From Stramonita haemastoma (lineage: Eukaryota; Mollusca; Gastropoda; Neogastropoda; Muricidae): a stretch of DNA of 15,000 nucleotides. This document shows, in pieces, positions 7,086 to 15,000 of the stretch; the first letter of the stretch is position 1, and every line of letters starts with the position of its first letter. The DNA lies in assembly GCA_030674155.1 (NCBI GenBank), contig CM060342.1, positions 7,544,154-7,559,153 on the forward strand, written 5' to 3'. The position numbers and the translations under genes are program-made. The notes beneath the pieces were generated by a model. It ran no database searches. It saw only the letters and a program-made list of their open reading frames with translations, and had not been told where the DNA came from.

Positions 7086-7562
7086 GTCAATCACGCAATC
7101 AGCACAAAGACAGGAAGAAAAGTGCGGAAAACAAACAACAACAAACAAAAAAATCCGAAAACAACCCCGCACAATAGCCGATAATTTAGCCAAAGAAATC
7201 AATCCATCAAATCGAACACTAGTGCCCCATTAAGGTATCGAGCCAGCATTTGCAGAGCTGAGCTGAGCTGGGCTGAGCGGAACTGAACTGAGTTATTAAG
7301 CTGATCTGAAGTGAGGTGTGTGTGTAGATGCTTGAATAATGGATTGCGGTTGGCCCGTAACGAGTTCATTTTCCCTGTGAGTGATATAAAAAAAAAAAAA
7401 AAGTCATGCCCCGGGTATTAGGAATATATATATATATACCTGTAAGAGAACATGTATGCATTATTGAACGCAGGCATGATTTACTTTCTGTTCCCTCGTG
7501 TGGATAGGAAACAGGGTGTAGTTGTTGTTATAATAATCATCACAAAAGCTGACTGTGCAAGG
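7086..7562. other. Mostly unique sequence, nothing recognised
   Basis: It contains a degenerate pentamer stretch at about 7254-7292 (GAGCT and GAACT steps), a poly(A) at 7388-7402 and a short TA tract at 7425-7438. No credible coding frame or RNA gene was seen. Confidence 0.5.
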
Positions 7563-7622
7563 ATTAGGGGGTTCGGGGAGGGGGGAGGGGGATGTTAGTG
7601 GGGGGGGGGGGGAGGGGGGGTT
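7563..7622. repeat. G-rich tract with long G runs
   Basis: Repeated GGGG blocks end in runs of 13 and 7 G separated by one A, so the tract could form a quadruplex. Confidence 0.88.
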
Positions 7623-7745
7623 CAAAGGGAGACTTAATGAACCGACGCATCGATACAAAGAAAACGTGTGTTTGTTTGTGGGTGGTTGTTGTTCGTTTTT
7701 TTTTTTTCAGTAGCATAACATGCTTTTTTTGGTTTTTTTATACAG

Positions 7746-7753
7746 ACCTCTCT

Positions 7754-7841
<88 letters not shown>
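7746..7841. repeat. (CT)n microsatellite, left of a SINE fragment
   Basis: Nearly pure CT runs up to the exact 5' junction of a family B SINE fragment. Confidence 0.97.
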
Positions 7842-7844
<3 letters not shown>

Positions 7845-7987
7845 CGCACACGTTAAATACTGTTCCGCTTTTCGTGTACCGGTGGGAACAGATGACATTT
7901 ACAAAAACTGCATACACACGGGGACTGGATGTAAAAAAAAAAGCACAAGAGTGCTCATTCCATTATCCTCGATATAAAACAATAAAT

Positions 7988-7990
<3 letters not shown>
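7842..7990 (+). mobile_element. Family B SINE, 5'-truncated copy between two CT tracts
   Basis: It starts TTGCGCACACGTTAAAT and continues with CTGTTCCGCTTTTCG. A short internal deletion relative to the 4679 copy removes the AGTAGGCC part. The usual 3' end follows (GGAACAGATGACATTTAC, GGACTGGATGTAAAA, TTCCATTATCCTCGATATAA). The head is missing. CT repeats lie on both sides. Confidence 0.88.

Positions 7991-8038
<48 letters not shown>
7991..8038. repeat. (CT)n microsatellite, right of the SINE fragment
   Basis: About 48 bases of CT with one TTT interruption, directly after the SINE tail. Confidence 0.96.
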
Positions 8039-8147
8039 GTCATTGTTTCAGCGTCATACAATTCACTGCACTGGTTTCTGATTCATAGCATAATTGCCCA
8101 TTCTCCGGGAAATTTTCTGAGTGTAAACATTGATCTAACTCACATAT

Positions 8148-8306
8148 CACACGCACGCACACACACTTGCGCGCGCGCGCAATGCACACATACACACAAC
8201 ACGCACGCGCGCGCACGCACCACACACACACACACGCACATACACACACCACACTACAGACACACACACACACACACCACACCACACTACACCACAACAC
8301 ACATAG

Positions 8307-8372
<66 letters not shown>

Positions 8373-8480
8373 CCTACCCCCCCCCACCCCACCCCCCACA
8401 ACACACTTCACTCACCCCCCCCCCACACCCCACACACCCCCACACACACAACACAACACAACACAACACAACACAACATC
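8148..8480. repeat. Compound CA, CG, CCA and AACAC repeat block
   Basis: CACG, GC-alternating (about 8168-8181), CA (about 8310-8370), C-rich (8374-8445) and AACAC pentamers (about 8449-8479) follow each other. Confidence 0.95.
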
Positions 8481-8987
8481 ATACTTCAAATCTTTATTAT
8501 TTTTTCTTCTCCTATGTGTTGCAGGTGGCTGGCTGGCTGGATGAAAGATGCCTGAAGACATATATATATAGGCTACAGTGTTTCCTGACTGCAATACGGG
8601 GGAAAAGTGACACGGGCCTTCGCTTACACACCACACACGCCTATGAATGAATGTTCCAGCGAGAACCAACCAACCACACTGAAAAGATGACCAGAACACA
8701 CTCGCAAGTTGAACAGCAAACTCCATAACGGGCATCCCATCCACGCTCGCGCGACCCCATTGTTTGTTTGTTTTAGTCAAATCATAGTCCTTTCCAGATT
8801 TCTCCCATATCAGGACTGTGTAGTCAGAAGCCAGAAAGTCGGAGGTCCCACGCTTCTTCGGCAAGTTCTCCCTCTTCAGCACCTCGGGCCACCCCAAAAA
8901 ATGTTACAATTGTAGAAGCAACGTCATGAGATGAATCTCACTCATGCAACCCCAGAATTAGGCCTAGGCCTATATGCTAGGCCAGAT
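8481..8987. other. Unique sequence without a recognised gene
   Basis: A plus-strand acceptor-like site (T/C-rich tract ending TGTTGCAG at about 8522) opens a frame of about 40 codons to a TGA near 8649. Its peptide (VAGWLDERCLKTY...) matches nothing I know. A minus-strand frame over 8412-8897 runs into the repeat and is not recognisable either. A short AGGCCT-rich palindromic patch lies at about 8957-8982. Confidence 0.45.
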
Positions 8988-9260
8988 GGGGACGGGATAG
9001 CTCAGTGGTCAGAGCGCTCGCTTTCCCCCAAGCCGATGTTAAAGCAGCGTGGAGCGTGGTTACCCATTGGATGGGTGACCGTTTTGCGCGCCTTGGCTTC
9101 AGTACAGTCCCCCCAGCTGTATAAATGGGTACCAGCCCTCTTTTAGGGTCAGGGAAGGTAAAGAAAGCAGCAGCAAGGGAGAGAGGAGACGGGCGCCACC
9201 GCCCTCAATATATACTGGCCCCCTTTGGAGAAGCTGAGGTCTGTGATGCCTCGTTCCCTA
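8988..9260 (+). mobile_element. Family D SINE: tRNA-like A box joined to a 5S-rRNA-like segment
   Basis: The head GGGGACGGGATAGCTCAGTG has a perfect A box (TAGCTCAGTGG, 8998-9008). No tRNA-type B box (GGTTCGANTCC) follows. Positions 9035-9081 instead read TTAAAGCAGCGTGGAGCG, TGGTTACCCATTGGATGGGT and GACCG, which lines up with 5S rRNA (CTAAGCAGGGTCGGGCC, TGGTTAGTACTTGGATGGGA, GACCG), including the box C region. At 9112-9133 the segment CCAGCTGTATAAATGGGTAC is shared with family C. The 3' limit is uncertain. The truncated copy at 1-73 shows the head and 5S-like junction is a family trait. Confidence 0.68.
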
Positions 9261-9367
9261 CGACCCAACGGCACTGGAGGCTTTGAAAACCAGCTCACCA
9301 TCTAGGTTACAGGCTTATAGCAAATGACGATCACGGAAAGTGAGGAGAGTGGAATAGGAAAGAACCG
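9261..9367. other. Unique spacer, nothing recognised
   Basis: About 100 bases that may include the end of the family D SINE. No other feature was seen. Confidence 0.4.

Positions 9368-9427
<60 letters not shown>
9368..9427. repeat. (TAA)n microsatellite
   Basis: About 20 units of ATA/TAA without interruption. Confidence 0.97.
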
Positions 9428-9428
<1 letters not shown>

Positions 9429-9509
9429 CGACAACAGCAGCAATAACCAACAACAACAAAGTCCAGGAGAAGGTGGAACAACAAGGAAAAGACTGAAGAC
9501 TACCAAACA

Positions 9510-9547
9510 AGAGAGAGAGAAAGAGGAGAGAGGGGGGGGGGGGGGGG

Positions 9548-9604
<57 letters not shown>

Positions 9605-9655
9605 TGATATGTAGTAGTAGTAGCAGGCACCCATCAGTCTCGGAAAAAGAGAGAG

Positions 9656-9705
<50 letters not shown>

Positions 9706-9715
9706 AGAGAATGAA
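9510..9715. repeat. GA-rich block containing a duplicated GA-TAG-tail unit
   Basis: GA repeats surround a 17-base G run (about 9532-9548). A unit made of GA repeat, AATGAxx, TAG repeat and AGGCACCCATCAGTCTCGGA occurs at 9625-9644 and again at 9731-9750, 106 bp apart. Confidence 0.88.
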
Positions 9716-9960
9716 TGTAGTAGTAGTAGTAGGCACCCATCAGTCTCGGAAGACTATGGTGTTGCGCTCTAGTCTTTAGAACGCAAAGCCTGGGTAAGTA
9801 AGTATGGAGGGCAAGCTGTTACCCATGCAGCAGACCCCCCCTCTCCACGTCACTGGAATGATCCATTGGAAAGGCAATGACCGATACGAATGGTTCCAGT
9901 ACCGTCGCAGGAGCCACCAGAACGTTGCCATATACAGCCCCGAGCCGCCCTGGGACTCCA
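9716..9960 (-). mobile_element. Probable interspersed repeat (non-autonomous), minus orientation
   Basis: On the minus strand the sequence ends CCATAGTCTTCCGAGACTGA then TGGGTGCC and a (TAC)n tail, the form of a retroposon 3' end. The last 20 bases of its body also occur at 9625-9644. I recall similar 'tagtcttccgagactga' sequences as repeats in invertebrate genomes, but this is memory only. No frame of coding quality was found in the 9750-9960 body. The 5' limit is set by the AATG microsatellite. Confidence 0.42.
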
Positions 9961-9998
9961 TGAATGAATGAATGAATGGATAATGAATGAATGAATAA
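9960..9998. repeat. (AATG)n microsatellite
   Basis: About nine AATG-type units with one ATAATG interruption. Confidence 0.93.
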
Positions 9999-10170
9999 TC
10001 TGTATTTTTGAAAGGTGACAGATAAGCATTCACATACTTTTTTTCATCCGGCCCTTGCCTTGATTAGAGACTATCAAAATAAAAGCGAAACCCCTTTAAA
10101 AAAATCAATAACAACAAAAACAACCAAAATACCCCCCACAAAAAACAACAAAACCAAATCCAAAACAAAC
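9999..10170. other. Unique AT-rich spacer, nothing recognised
   Basis: About 170 A- and C-rich bases without a gene or RNA. Confidence 0.5.
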
Positions 10171-10240
10171 CTATACATACATACATACATACATACATAC
10201 ATACATACATACATACATACATACATACATACATACATAC

Positions 10241-10318
<78 letters not shown>
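10171..10318. repeat. (CATA)n followed by (TA)n
   Basis: About 18 CATA units to 10243, then TA to 10318 with two phase slips. Confidence 0.97.
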
Positions 10319-10321
<3 letters not shown>

Positions 10322-10496
10322 AGCAACCCCCCCCCGTAAAAACCACCACCGCGAACAACAAAAGTTCAACCTATGATTTAAAGAAAAGAAATACTTATAA
10401 TGTTCAACCACATAATTCCCAACTATTTAAACAAAAAGGACAATGGTGATGTTATTTGCCTACAAAGCTACTGAGAAGGACTTTCCTTTTTAATTT
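10319..10496. other. Unique AT-rich spacer, nothing recognised
   Basis: It begins with a C run (about 10327-10335). No gene, RNA or repeat was seen in the rest. Confidence 0.5.
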
Positions 10497-10848
10497 CTTT
10501 TATTATTATTATTTATTCTTTTATATCAAGGATAATGGAATAAGCACTCTAGTGCTTTTTTCCATCCAGTCCCCGTGTGTATGCAGTTTTGTAAAACTTT
10601 GTCATCCGTTCCCATCTGCACACAATGACTGACTTTTCCGAAAAGTGGATTGGGTTTTAAGGTGTGCGCAAGATGTTCTGCGTGCGTTCGCACACAGGAC
10701 CTCGGTTTATAGTCTCATCCGAAGGACTTTTGGGGGGAGTGGAGACTGCACTGATGTTAACTCCAGAGGAAAAGTTCTCTTGAACGAGATTCGAACTCGG
10801 GTCAGCAGATCACGAGCGCATCACTCTGACCACCAGGCTATGTTGTTG
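10497..10848 (-). mobile_element. Family B SINE, full length
   Basis: On the minus strand the head begins near 10848 (CCCAACAACATAGCCTGGTG). The A box is TAGCCTGGTGG (10830-10840), one mismatch from consensus, and the B box region is AGTTCGAATCT (10787-10797). Then follow TTAACATCAGTGCAGTCTCC, the central domain (CGGATGAGACTATAAACC), GTTCTGC/GCGCACACC and the 3' end ATTCCATTATCCTTGATATA with a TAA/TAAT tail. The satellite array starts within a few bases of its 5' end. Confidence 0.88.
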
Positions 10849-10851
10849 GGT

Positions 10852-13515
10852 TTTTTTATGTAGCTTTGGGGGGAATTTAAAATGCAGTGTCTGTTAGTTT
10901 TATGTAATTTTCAGGTAAAGTGCAATGTCTGTTGATTTTAAGGTTTTGTTTTGTTGTAGGTTTTGTTTTGTTTGTTTGTTTGGGTTTTTTGGTTTGTTTG
11001 TTTTTTGTTTTTTTGTTTGTTTGTTGTTGTTTTTGTTGTTGTTGTTTTTTTCGAGGGGGGGGGGGGGGGGTTAGTGCAATCTCTGTTGGTTTTAGGTAAT
11101 TTTGGGATAGAGTTTCCCTTGGTTTTATGTAATTTTGGGATAAAGTGCACTGTCCGTTGGTTTTATGTAATTTTTCGGGTATTTGTTTCAGGTAATTTTG
11201 GGGAAAATTTTAAGTGCAATGTCTATTGGTTTTATGTAAATTTTTGGATAAAGTGCAATGTCTATTGGTTTTCTGTAATTTTTTTGATAAAGTGCAATGT
11301 ATATTGGTTTTATGTAATTTTTTTGATAAAGTACAATGTCTATTGGTTTAATGTAATTTTTCGGATAAAGTTCAGTACTTATCGGGTTTACTTAAATAGC
11401 AATGTCTAATGGTTTTATGTAAATTTTTCGGATAAAGTGTAATGTCTTTTGGTGTTATGTAATTTGGGGATAAAGTGTAATGTCTGTGGTTTTCTGTAAT
11501 TTTGTGTGTAATTTTAAGTGCAATGTCTTTTGGTTTTATGTAATTTTTCAGGTAAAGTTCAGTTATGTAATTTTTCAGAAAAAGTGCAATGTCTCTTAGC
11601 TTTGTGTAATTTTTAGGATAAGTGCAATGTTTGTTTAGCTTTATGAGATTTTTTTTATTTAAAGTGTAATGCCTATTGGTTTTGTGTAATTTTCAAGTAA
11701 AATGCAATGTCTGTTATTTTTTTTGTAATTTTTTGGATATAGTACAATATCTGCTGGTTCATGTAATTTTTTAGGTGAAGTGCAATGTCTGTTAGTGTTA
11801 TGTAATTTTCAGGAAAAGCCCAAATCTGTTGGTGTTATGTAATTCTGGGGTAAAGTACAATGTCAGTTAGCTTTGTGTATTTTTTTAAATTTTAAGTGAA
11901 ATGTCTGTTGCTGTTATGTAATTTTTCGGATAAAATGCAATGTCTGTTACTGTGTTAGTGTTATGTAATTTTGGGGTAAAATGCAATGTCAGTTAGCTGT
12001 GTGTAATTTTTAGAGTAAATTGCAAAGTCTGTTAGCTTCCTGTAATTTAGGGGGTAAAGTGCAATGTCTTGATTTTTTGTAAATTTTGTGGATAATTTAA
12101 AGTGCAATTTCTGTTTTATGTAATTTTGCGTGTAATTTAAAGTACAATTTCTGTTTCATGTAATTTTGTATGTGTAATTTAAAGTGCAATGTCTGTTGAT
12201 TTTTTGTAAATTCTGTGGGTAATTTAAGTGCAATGTCTGTTTTATGTAATTTTGTGGGTAATTTAAAGTGCAATGTCTGTTGGTTTCATGTAATTTTTAG
12301 AGTAAAGTGTAATGTCTGTTGATTTTTGTAAATTCTGTGGGTATTTTAAACTGCAATTTCTGTTTTATGTAATTTTGTGTGTAGTTTAAAGTGCAATGTC
12401 TGTCGGTTTCATGTAAATTCTGTGAGTAATTTAAAGTGCAATGTCTGTTTTATGTAATTTAGTGTGTAGTTTAAAGTGCAATGTCTGTTGAGTTTTTTGG
12501 TTTTGCTTTTTTTGTTTTTGAATTTTTTTTTAATGTGTCTATTGGTTTTATATAAATTTTGTGTGTAATTTAAAGTGCAATGTCTGTTGCTTTCATGTAA
12601 ATTCTGTGGGTAATTTAAAGTGCAATTTCTGTTTTATGTAATTTTGTGTGTAAGTTAAAGTGCAATTTCTGTGCTATGTAATTTTGTGGGTAATTTGGAG
12701 TACAATGTCTGTTGGTTTTATGTAAATTCTCTGGATAATTTAAAGTGCGATCTCTGTTTTATGTAATTTTGTGTGTAATTTTAAGTGCAATGTCTGTCGG
12801 TTTTTTTTGTAAATTCTGTGTGTAATTTAAAGTGCAATTTCTGTTTTATGTAATTTTGTGCGTAATGTAAAGTGCAATGTCTGTTGATTTTTTGTAAATT
12901 TTGTGTGTAATTTAAAGTGCAATGTCTGTTGGTTTAATGCAAATTCTGTGTGTAATTTAAAGTGCAATGTCTGTTTTATGTAATTTTGTGTGTAATTTAA
13001 AGTGCAATTTCTGTTTTATGTAATTTTGTGTGTAATTCAAAGTGCAATGTCTGTTGGTTTCATGCAAATCCTGTGTGTAATAGTGCAATTTCTGTTTTAT
13101 TTAATTTTGTGTGTAATTTAAAGTGCAATGTCTGCTTTATGTAATTTTGTGTGTAATTTAAAGTGGAAAGTCTTTTGGTTTCATGTAAATTCTGTGGGTA
13201 ATTCAAAATGCAATTTCTGTTTTATGTAATTTTGTGTGTAATTTAAAGTGCAATTTCATTTGGTTTAATGTAAATTCGGTGTGTAATTTAAAGTGCAATG
13301 TCTGTTGGTTTCATGTAATTTTTAGAGTAAAGTGCAATGTCTATTGGTTTTTTGTAAATTCTCTGGATAATTTTAAAGTGCAATTTCTGTTTTGTGTAAT
13401 TGAAAGTGCAATGTCTGTTGTTTTTTTTTGTAAATTTTCTGGGTAATTTAAAGTGCAATCTGTTTTATGTAATTCTGTGAGTAATTTAAAGTGCAATGTC
13501 TGTTGATTTTTTTAA
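10852..13515. repeat. AT-rich tandem satellite, about 60 diverged units, with a higher-order 40/45-bp pattern on the right
   Basis: Almost every unit contains AAAGTGCAATGTCTGTT and ATGTAATTTT. On the left, GTGCAAT cores sit at about 11214, 11253, 11292, 11331 and 11370, an exact 39-bp period. On the right, cores at 12962, 13002, 13042, 13083, 13123, 13163, 13208, 13248 and 13293 are 40-45 bp apart. Short units (..GTTTTATGTAATTTTGTGTG..) commonly alternate with long units (..GTTGGTTTCATGTAAATTCT..), giving a period near 85 bp. GTTTT/G16 sequence (about 10945-11070) and a T-rich insert (about 12490-12535) interrupt it. The Phe/Val/Tyr-rich open frames inside are repeat artefacts. Confidence 0.95.
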
Positions 13516-13614
13516 AATGTATTTTTTTTTCCATACAAAAAAAAAAAAAAGAACAAACATGACTCTGTACAAGAGATTCTGAGCATTGGAATAAAAAGAC
13601 ATTTATCTTAATTG
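13516..13614. other. Short spacer with a poly(A), between satellite and GT block
   Basis: About 100 bases including a 14-base A run at about 13536-13550. Nothing is recognised. Confidence 0.5.
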
Positions 13615-13782
13615 CTGTGTGTGTGTTTGTGTGTGCGTGCGTGCGTGTGCGTGCGTGCGTGTGTATGTGTGTGTGTGTGTGTGTGGTTGTGTGTGTGTGG
13701 TGTGTACTCTGTGTGTGTGCGTGCGTGTGTGTGTGTGTGTATGTGTGTGTGTGCGCGCGCGATATGTGCGTGTGTGGTGTGT

Positions 13783-13821
<39 letters not shown>

Positions 13822-13878
13822 GTGTGTGTGTGTGTGTGTGTGCGTGCCCGCCGGCGCGTACGTGCCTATGTGCGTTTG

Positions 13879-13924
<46 letters not shown>
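13615..13924. repeat. GT-rich block, (TG)n with TGCG variants
   Basis: About 310 bases of alternating TG, GTGC and short CG runs. It is the near reverse complement of the CA block that starts about 100 bases later. Confidence 0.97.
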
Positions 13925-13925
<1 letters not shown>

Positions 13926-14021
13926 ACCCCACTCCCACCTCTCCATGTGTGTGTGTGCGCGCGCGCGGGTGCCCCCACCCCCACCCCTCCCCCTGGGTCT
14001 GATGTAGTTGACATATAAACA
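13925..14021. other. Spacer at the GT to CA polarity switch
   Basis: C-rich sequence (CACCCCCACCCCTCC) and a unique stretch GGGTCTGATGTAGTTGAC separate the two opposite microsatellite blocks. Confidence 0.6.
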
Positions 14022-14745
14022 TAAACACACACACACACACACACACGAACGCACGCACGCGCGCACACATAAACACGCGTGCGCACACACACACACGCAC
14101 GCAAGCGCGCGCACACACACACACACACATACACACACGCATGCACGCGCGCACGCGCACACACATACACGCATGCACGCGTGCGCGCAGACACATACAC
14201 ACATACACGCATGCGCACACACACATACACACACGCATGCACGCACACACATACACACGCGCGCGCGCGCGCGCACTTCCCCCCCTCCCCCCTCCAGACA
14301 CATACACACACATACACGCACGCACAACATATAAACATAAACACACACACACGCACGAACGCACGCACGCGCGCACACACACACACGCACGCGCGCACAC
14401 ACACACACACGCACGCACGCGCGCGCGCGCACATATACACGCACGCACGAGCGCGCTCGCGCACACTCACACACAACGCATGCACACATACACACACGCA
14501 AGCACGCGCGCGCACAACACACACACACCACGCATGTGCAACCTCCCCCCCCCCCCCCCACCCACTACACACACATACACGAACGCACGCACGCGTACGC
14601 ACGCACGCAAGCACACAAATGTGAACATTTTGATATCACACACACACACACACACACACACAACACACACATACCACACACACACGCATGCACGCACATA
14701 CACACACCCATGCACATGCACACACCCAAGCACACAAACGCCAAC
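14022..14745. repeat. CA-rich block, (CA)n with CACG and CGCG variants and internal duplications
   Basis: About 720 bases of alternating purine and pyrimidine. The 17-base motif ACGAACGCACGCACGCG recurs at 14045-14061, 14355-14371 and 14579-14595. ACATATAAACATAAACAC occurs at 14011 and 14327. C runs precede each CA segment (about 13970, 14277 and 14540). The block therefore grew by segmental duplication as well as by slippage. Confidence 0.95.
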
Positions 14746-15000
14746 AAAGGGAGACAATCTGATGTTTAAGGGGGACAATCTGGCGTTCAACGCCAATTTG
14801 CTTCCCGAGACCAAAAAAAAAGTAAGTGAAATTTTTTTTTTTCGATTTCGTGTCTTTTTGGGGTTTTATTGGATGCGTGTGGGATATATCTACACCGTTC
14901 TGTCGTTTTTATTTAATTTTGTTGGTAAAATTCGAAGTTATTGACATTTTTTCATTCATTTTCCGCAATACACTGCCCCCACCCACCCCACCTGATGTAG
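14746..15000. other. Unique sequence at the window end, nothing recognised
   Basis: Two diverged copies of a roughly 22-base unit (GGGAGACAATCTGATGTTTA and GGGGGACAATCTGGCGTTCA) lie at about 14750-14794. A 7-bp palindrome, TGGCGTT-C-AACGCCA, overlaps the second. A donor-like AAAAA|GTAAGTG follows near 14821, but no exon can be defined with confidence. Confidence 0.45.

Noticed and set aside
6492..7202. A 236-codon Ser/Leu-rich minus-strand frame that looks like a membrane protein
   Set aside because: It is the complement of GA-rich polypurine (CTC/TCT codons). The hydrophobicity is a composition effect.
7592..8650. A 352-codon plus-strand open frame, the second longest in the window
   Set aside because: It joins a G-rich tract, CT repeats, a truncated SINE and a CA block. 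Only the last 42 codons are unique sequence, reported separately as a weak exon candidate.
9035..9081. 5S rRNA gene or pseudogene
   Set aside because: Only about 47 bases align. The 5' third and 3' end of 5S are absent, and the fragment is joined to the same tRNA-like head in two places, so it is a SINE component.
10963..11409. A 148-codon Phe/Val-rich plus-strand frame, apparently with membrane segments
   Set aside because: The first part is GTTTT low complexity, the rest is three to four periods of the satellite (repeated IKCNVYWF-type peptide). The 39-bp period is a multiple of three, which keeps the frame open by chance.
12931..13071. ATGCAAAT octamer (POU-factor site) in satellite units
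   Set aside because: It appears in only one or two units as a variant of ATGTAAAT and is not maintained across the array, so a binding role is not supported.
13448..14614. A 388-codon minus-strand frame with Cys-Val and His-Thr repeats
   Set aside because: A product of the GT and CA blocks. Equally long frames exist in other frames on both strands, which is typical of simple repeats.

Overview
The window looks like non-coding DNA from an animal nuclear genome, most probably a marine mollusc (a gastropod is my best guess). The reasons are the density of di-, tri- and tetranucleotide microsatellites, several tRNA-headed SINE families whose 3' ends resemble repeats I know from molluscan sequences, and one C-type-lectin-like exon with eukaryotic splice sites. 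Nothing bacterial, plasmid-like or phage-like is present. The long open frames in the window are almost all translations of simple repeats (His-Thr, Cys-Val, Leu-Ser, Ile-Tyr runs) and are not genes.

Layout. 1-73: edge of a SINE with a tRNA-like head joined to a 5S-rRNA-like segment (family D, minus). 182-606: near full-length SINE of family A (minus). 864-1360: compound microsatellite. 1374-1601: the only credible coding feature, a phase 1-1 exon on the minus strand with the first half of a C-type lectin fold. 1648-2264: homopolymer tracts and a CA/CACG microsatellite. 2568-2640: 3' end of another SINE (family E). 2719-2985: 5'-truncated SINE of family B (minus). 3001-3402: full family A SINE (plus). 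3443-3690: foldback structure around a TA tract, with a second hairpin inside its right side. 3816-3966: 29-base G run and a pair of related hairpins. 4018-4307: SINE of family C (minus) with a 14-bp target-site duplication. 4492-5396: CA/CG microsatellites interrupted by a full-length and a truncated family B SINE. 5401-7312: microsatellites, C-rich and G-rich tracts, then about 700 bp of GA-rich polypurine. 7563-8480: G run, CT tracts enclosing another truncated family B SINE, CA compound tract. 8988-9260: second family D chimeric SINE. 9368-9985: TAA, GA and AATG repeats around another probable interspersed repeat. 10171-10318: CATA and TA tracts. 10497-10848: full-length family B SINE (minus). 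10852-13515: a 2.6-kb tandem satellite, with a 39-bp monomer on the left and alternating 40/45-bp units (about 85-bp higher-order period) on the right. 13615-14745: a large GT block followed by a CA block. 14745-15000: unique sequence, nothing recognised.

There is no operon or gene set working together. The lectin exon is a single internal exon whose flanking exons I could not find in the window. The most informative content is the modular SINE set: families A and B share a central domain, families C and D share a short internal segment, and family D fuses a tRNA-type A box to a 5S-rRNA-like region. Structural claims below come from reading the sequence by eye. No database search was made, and family names from the literature are only suggestions.
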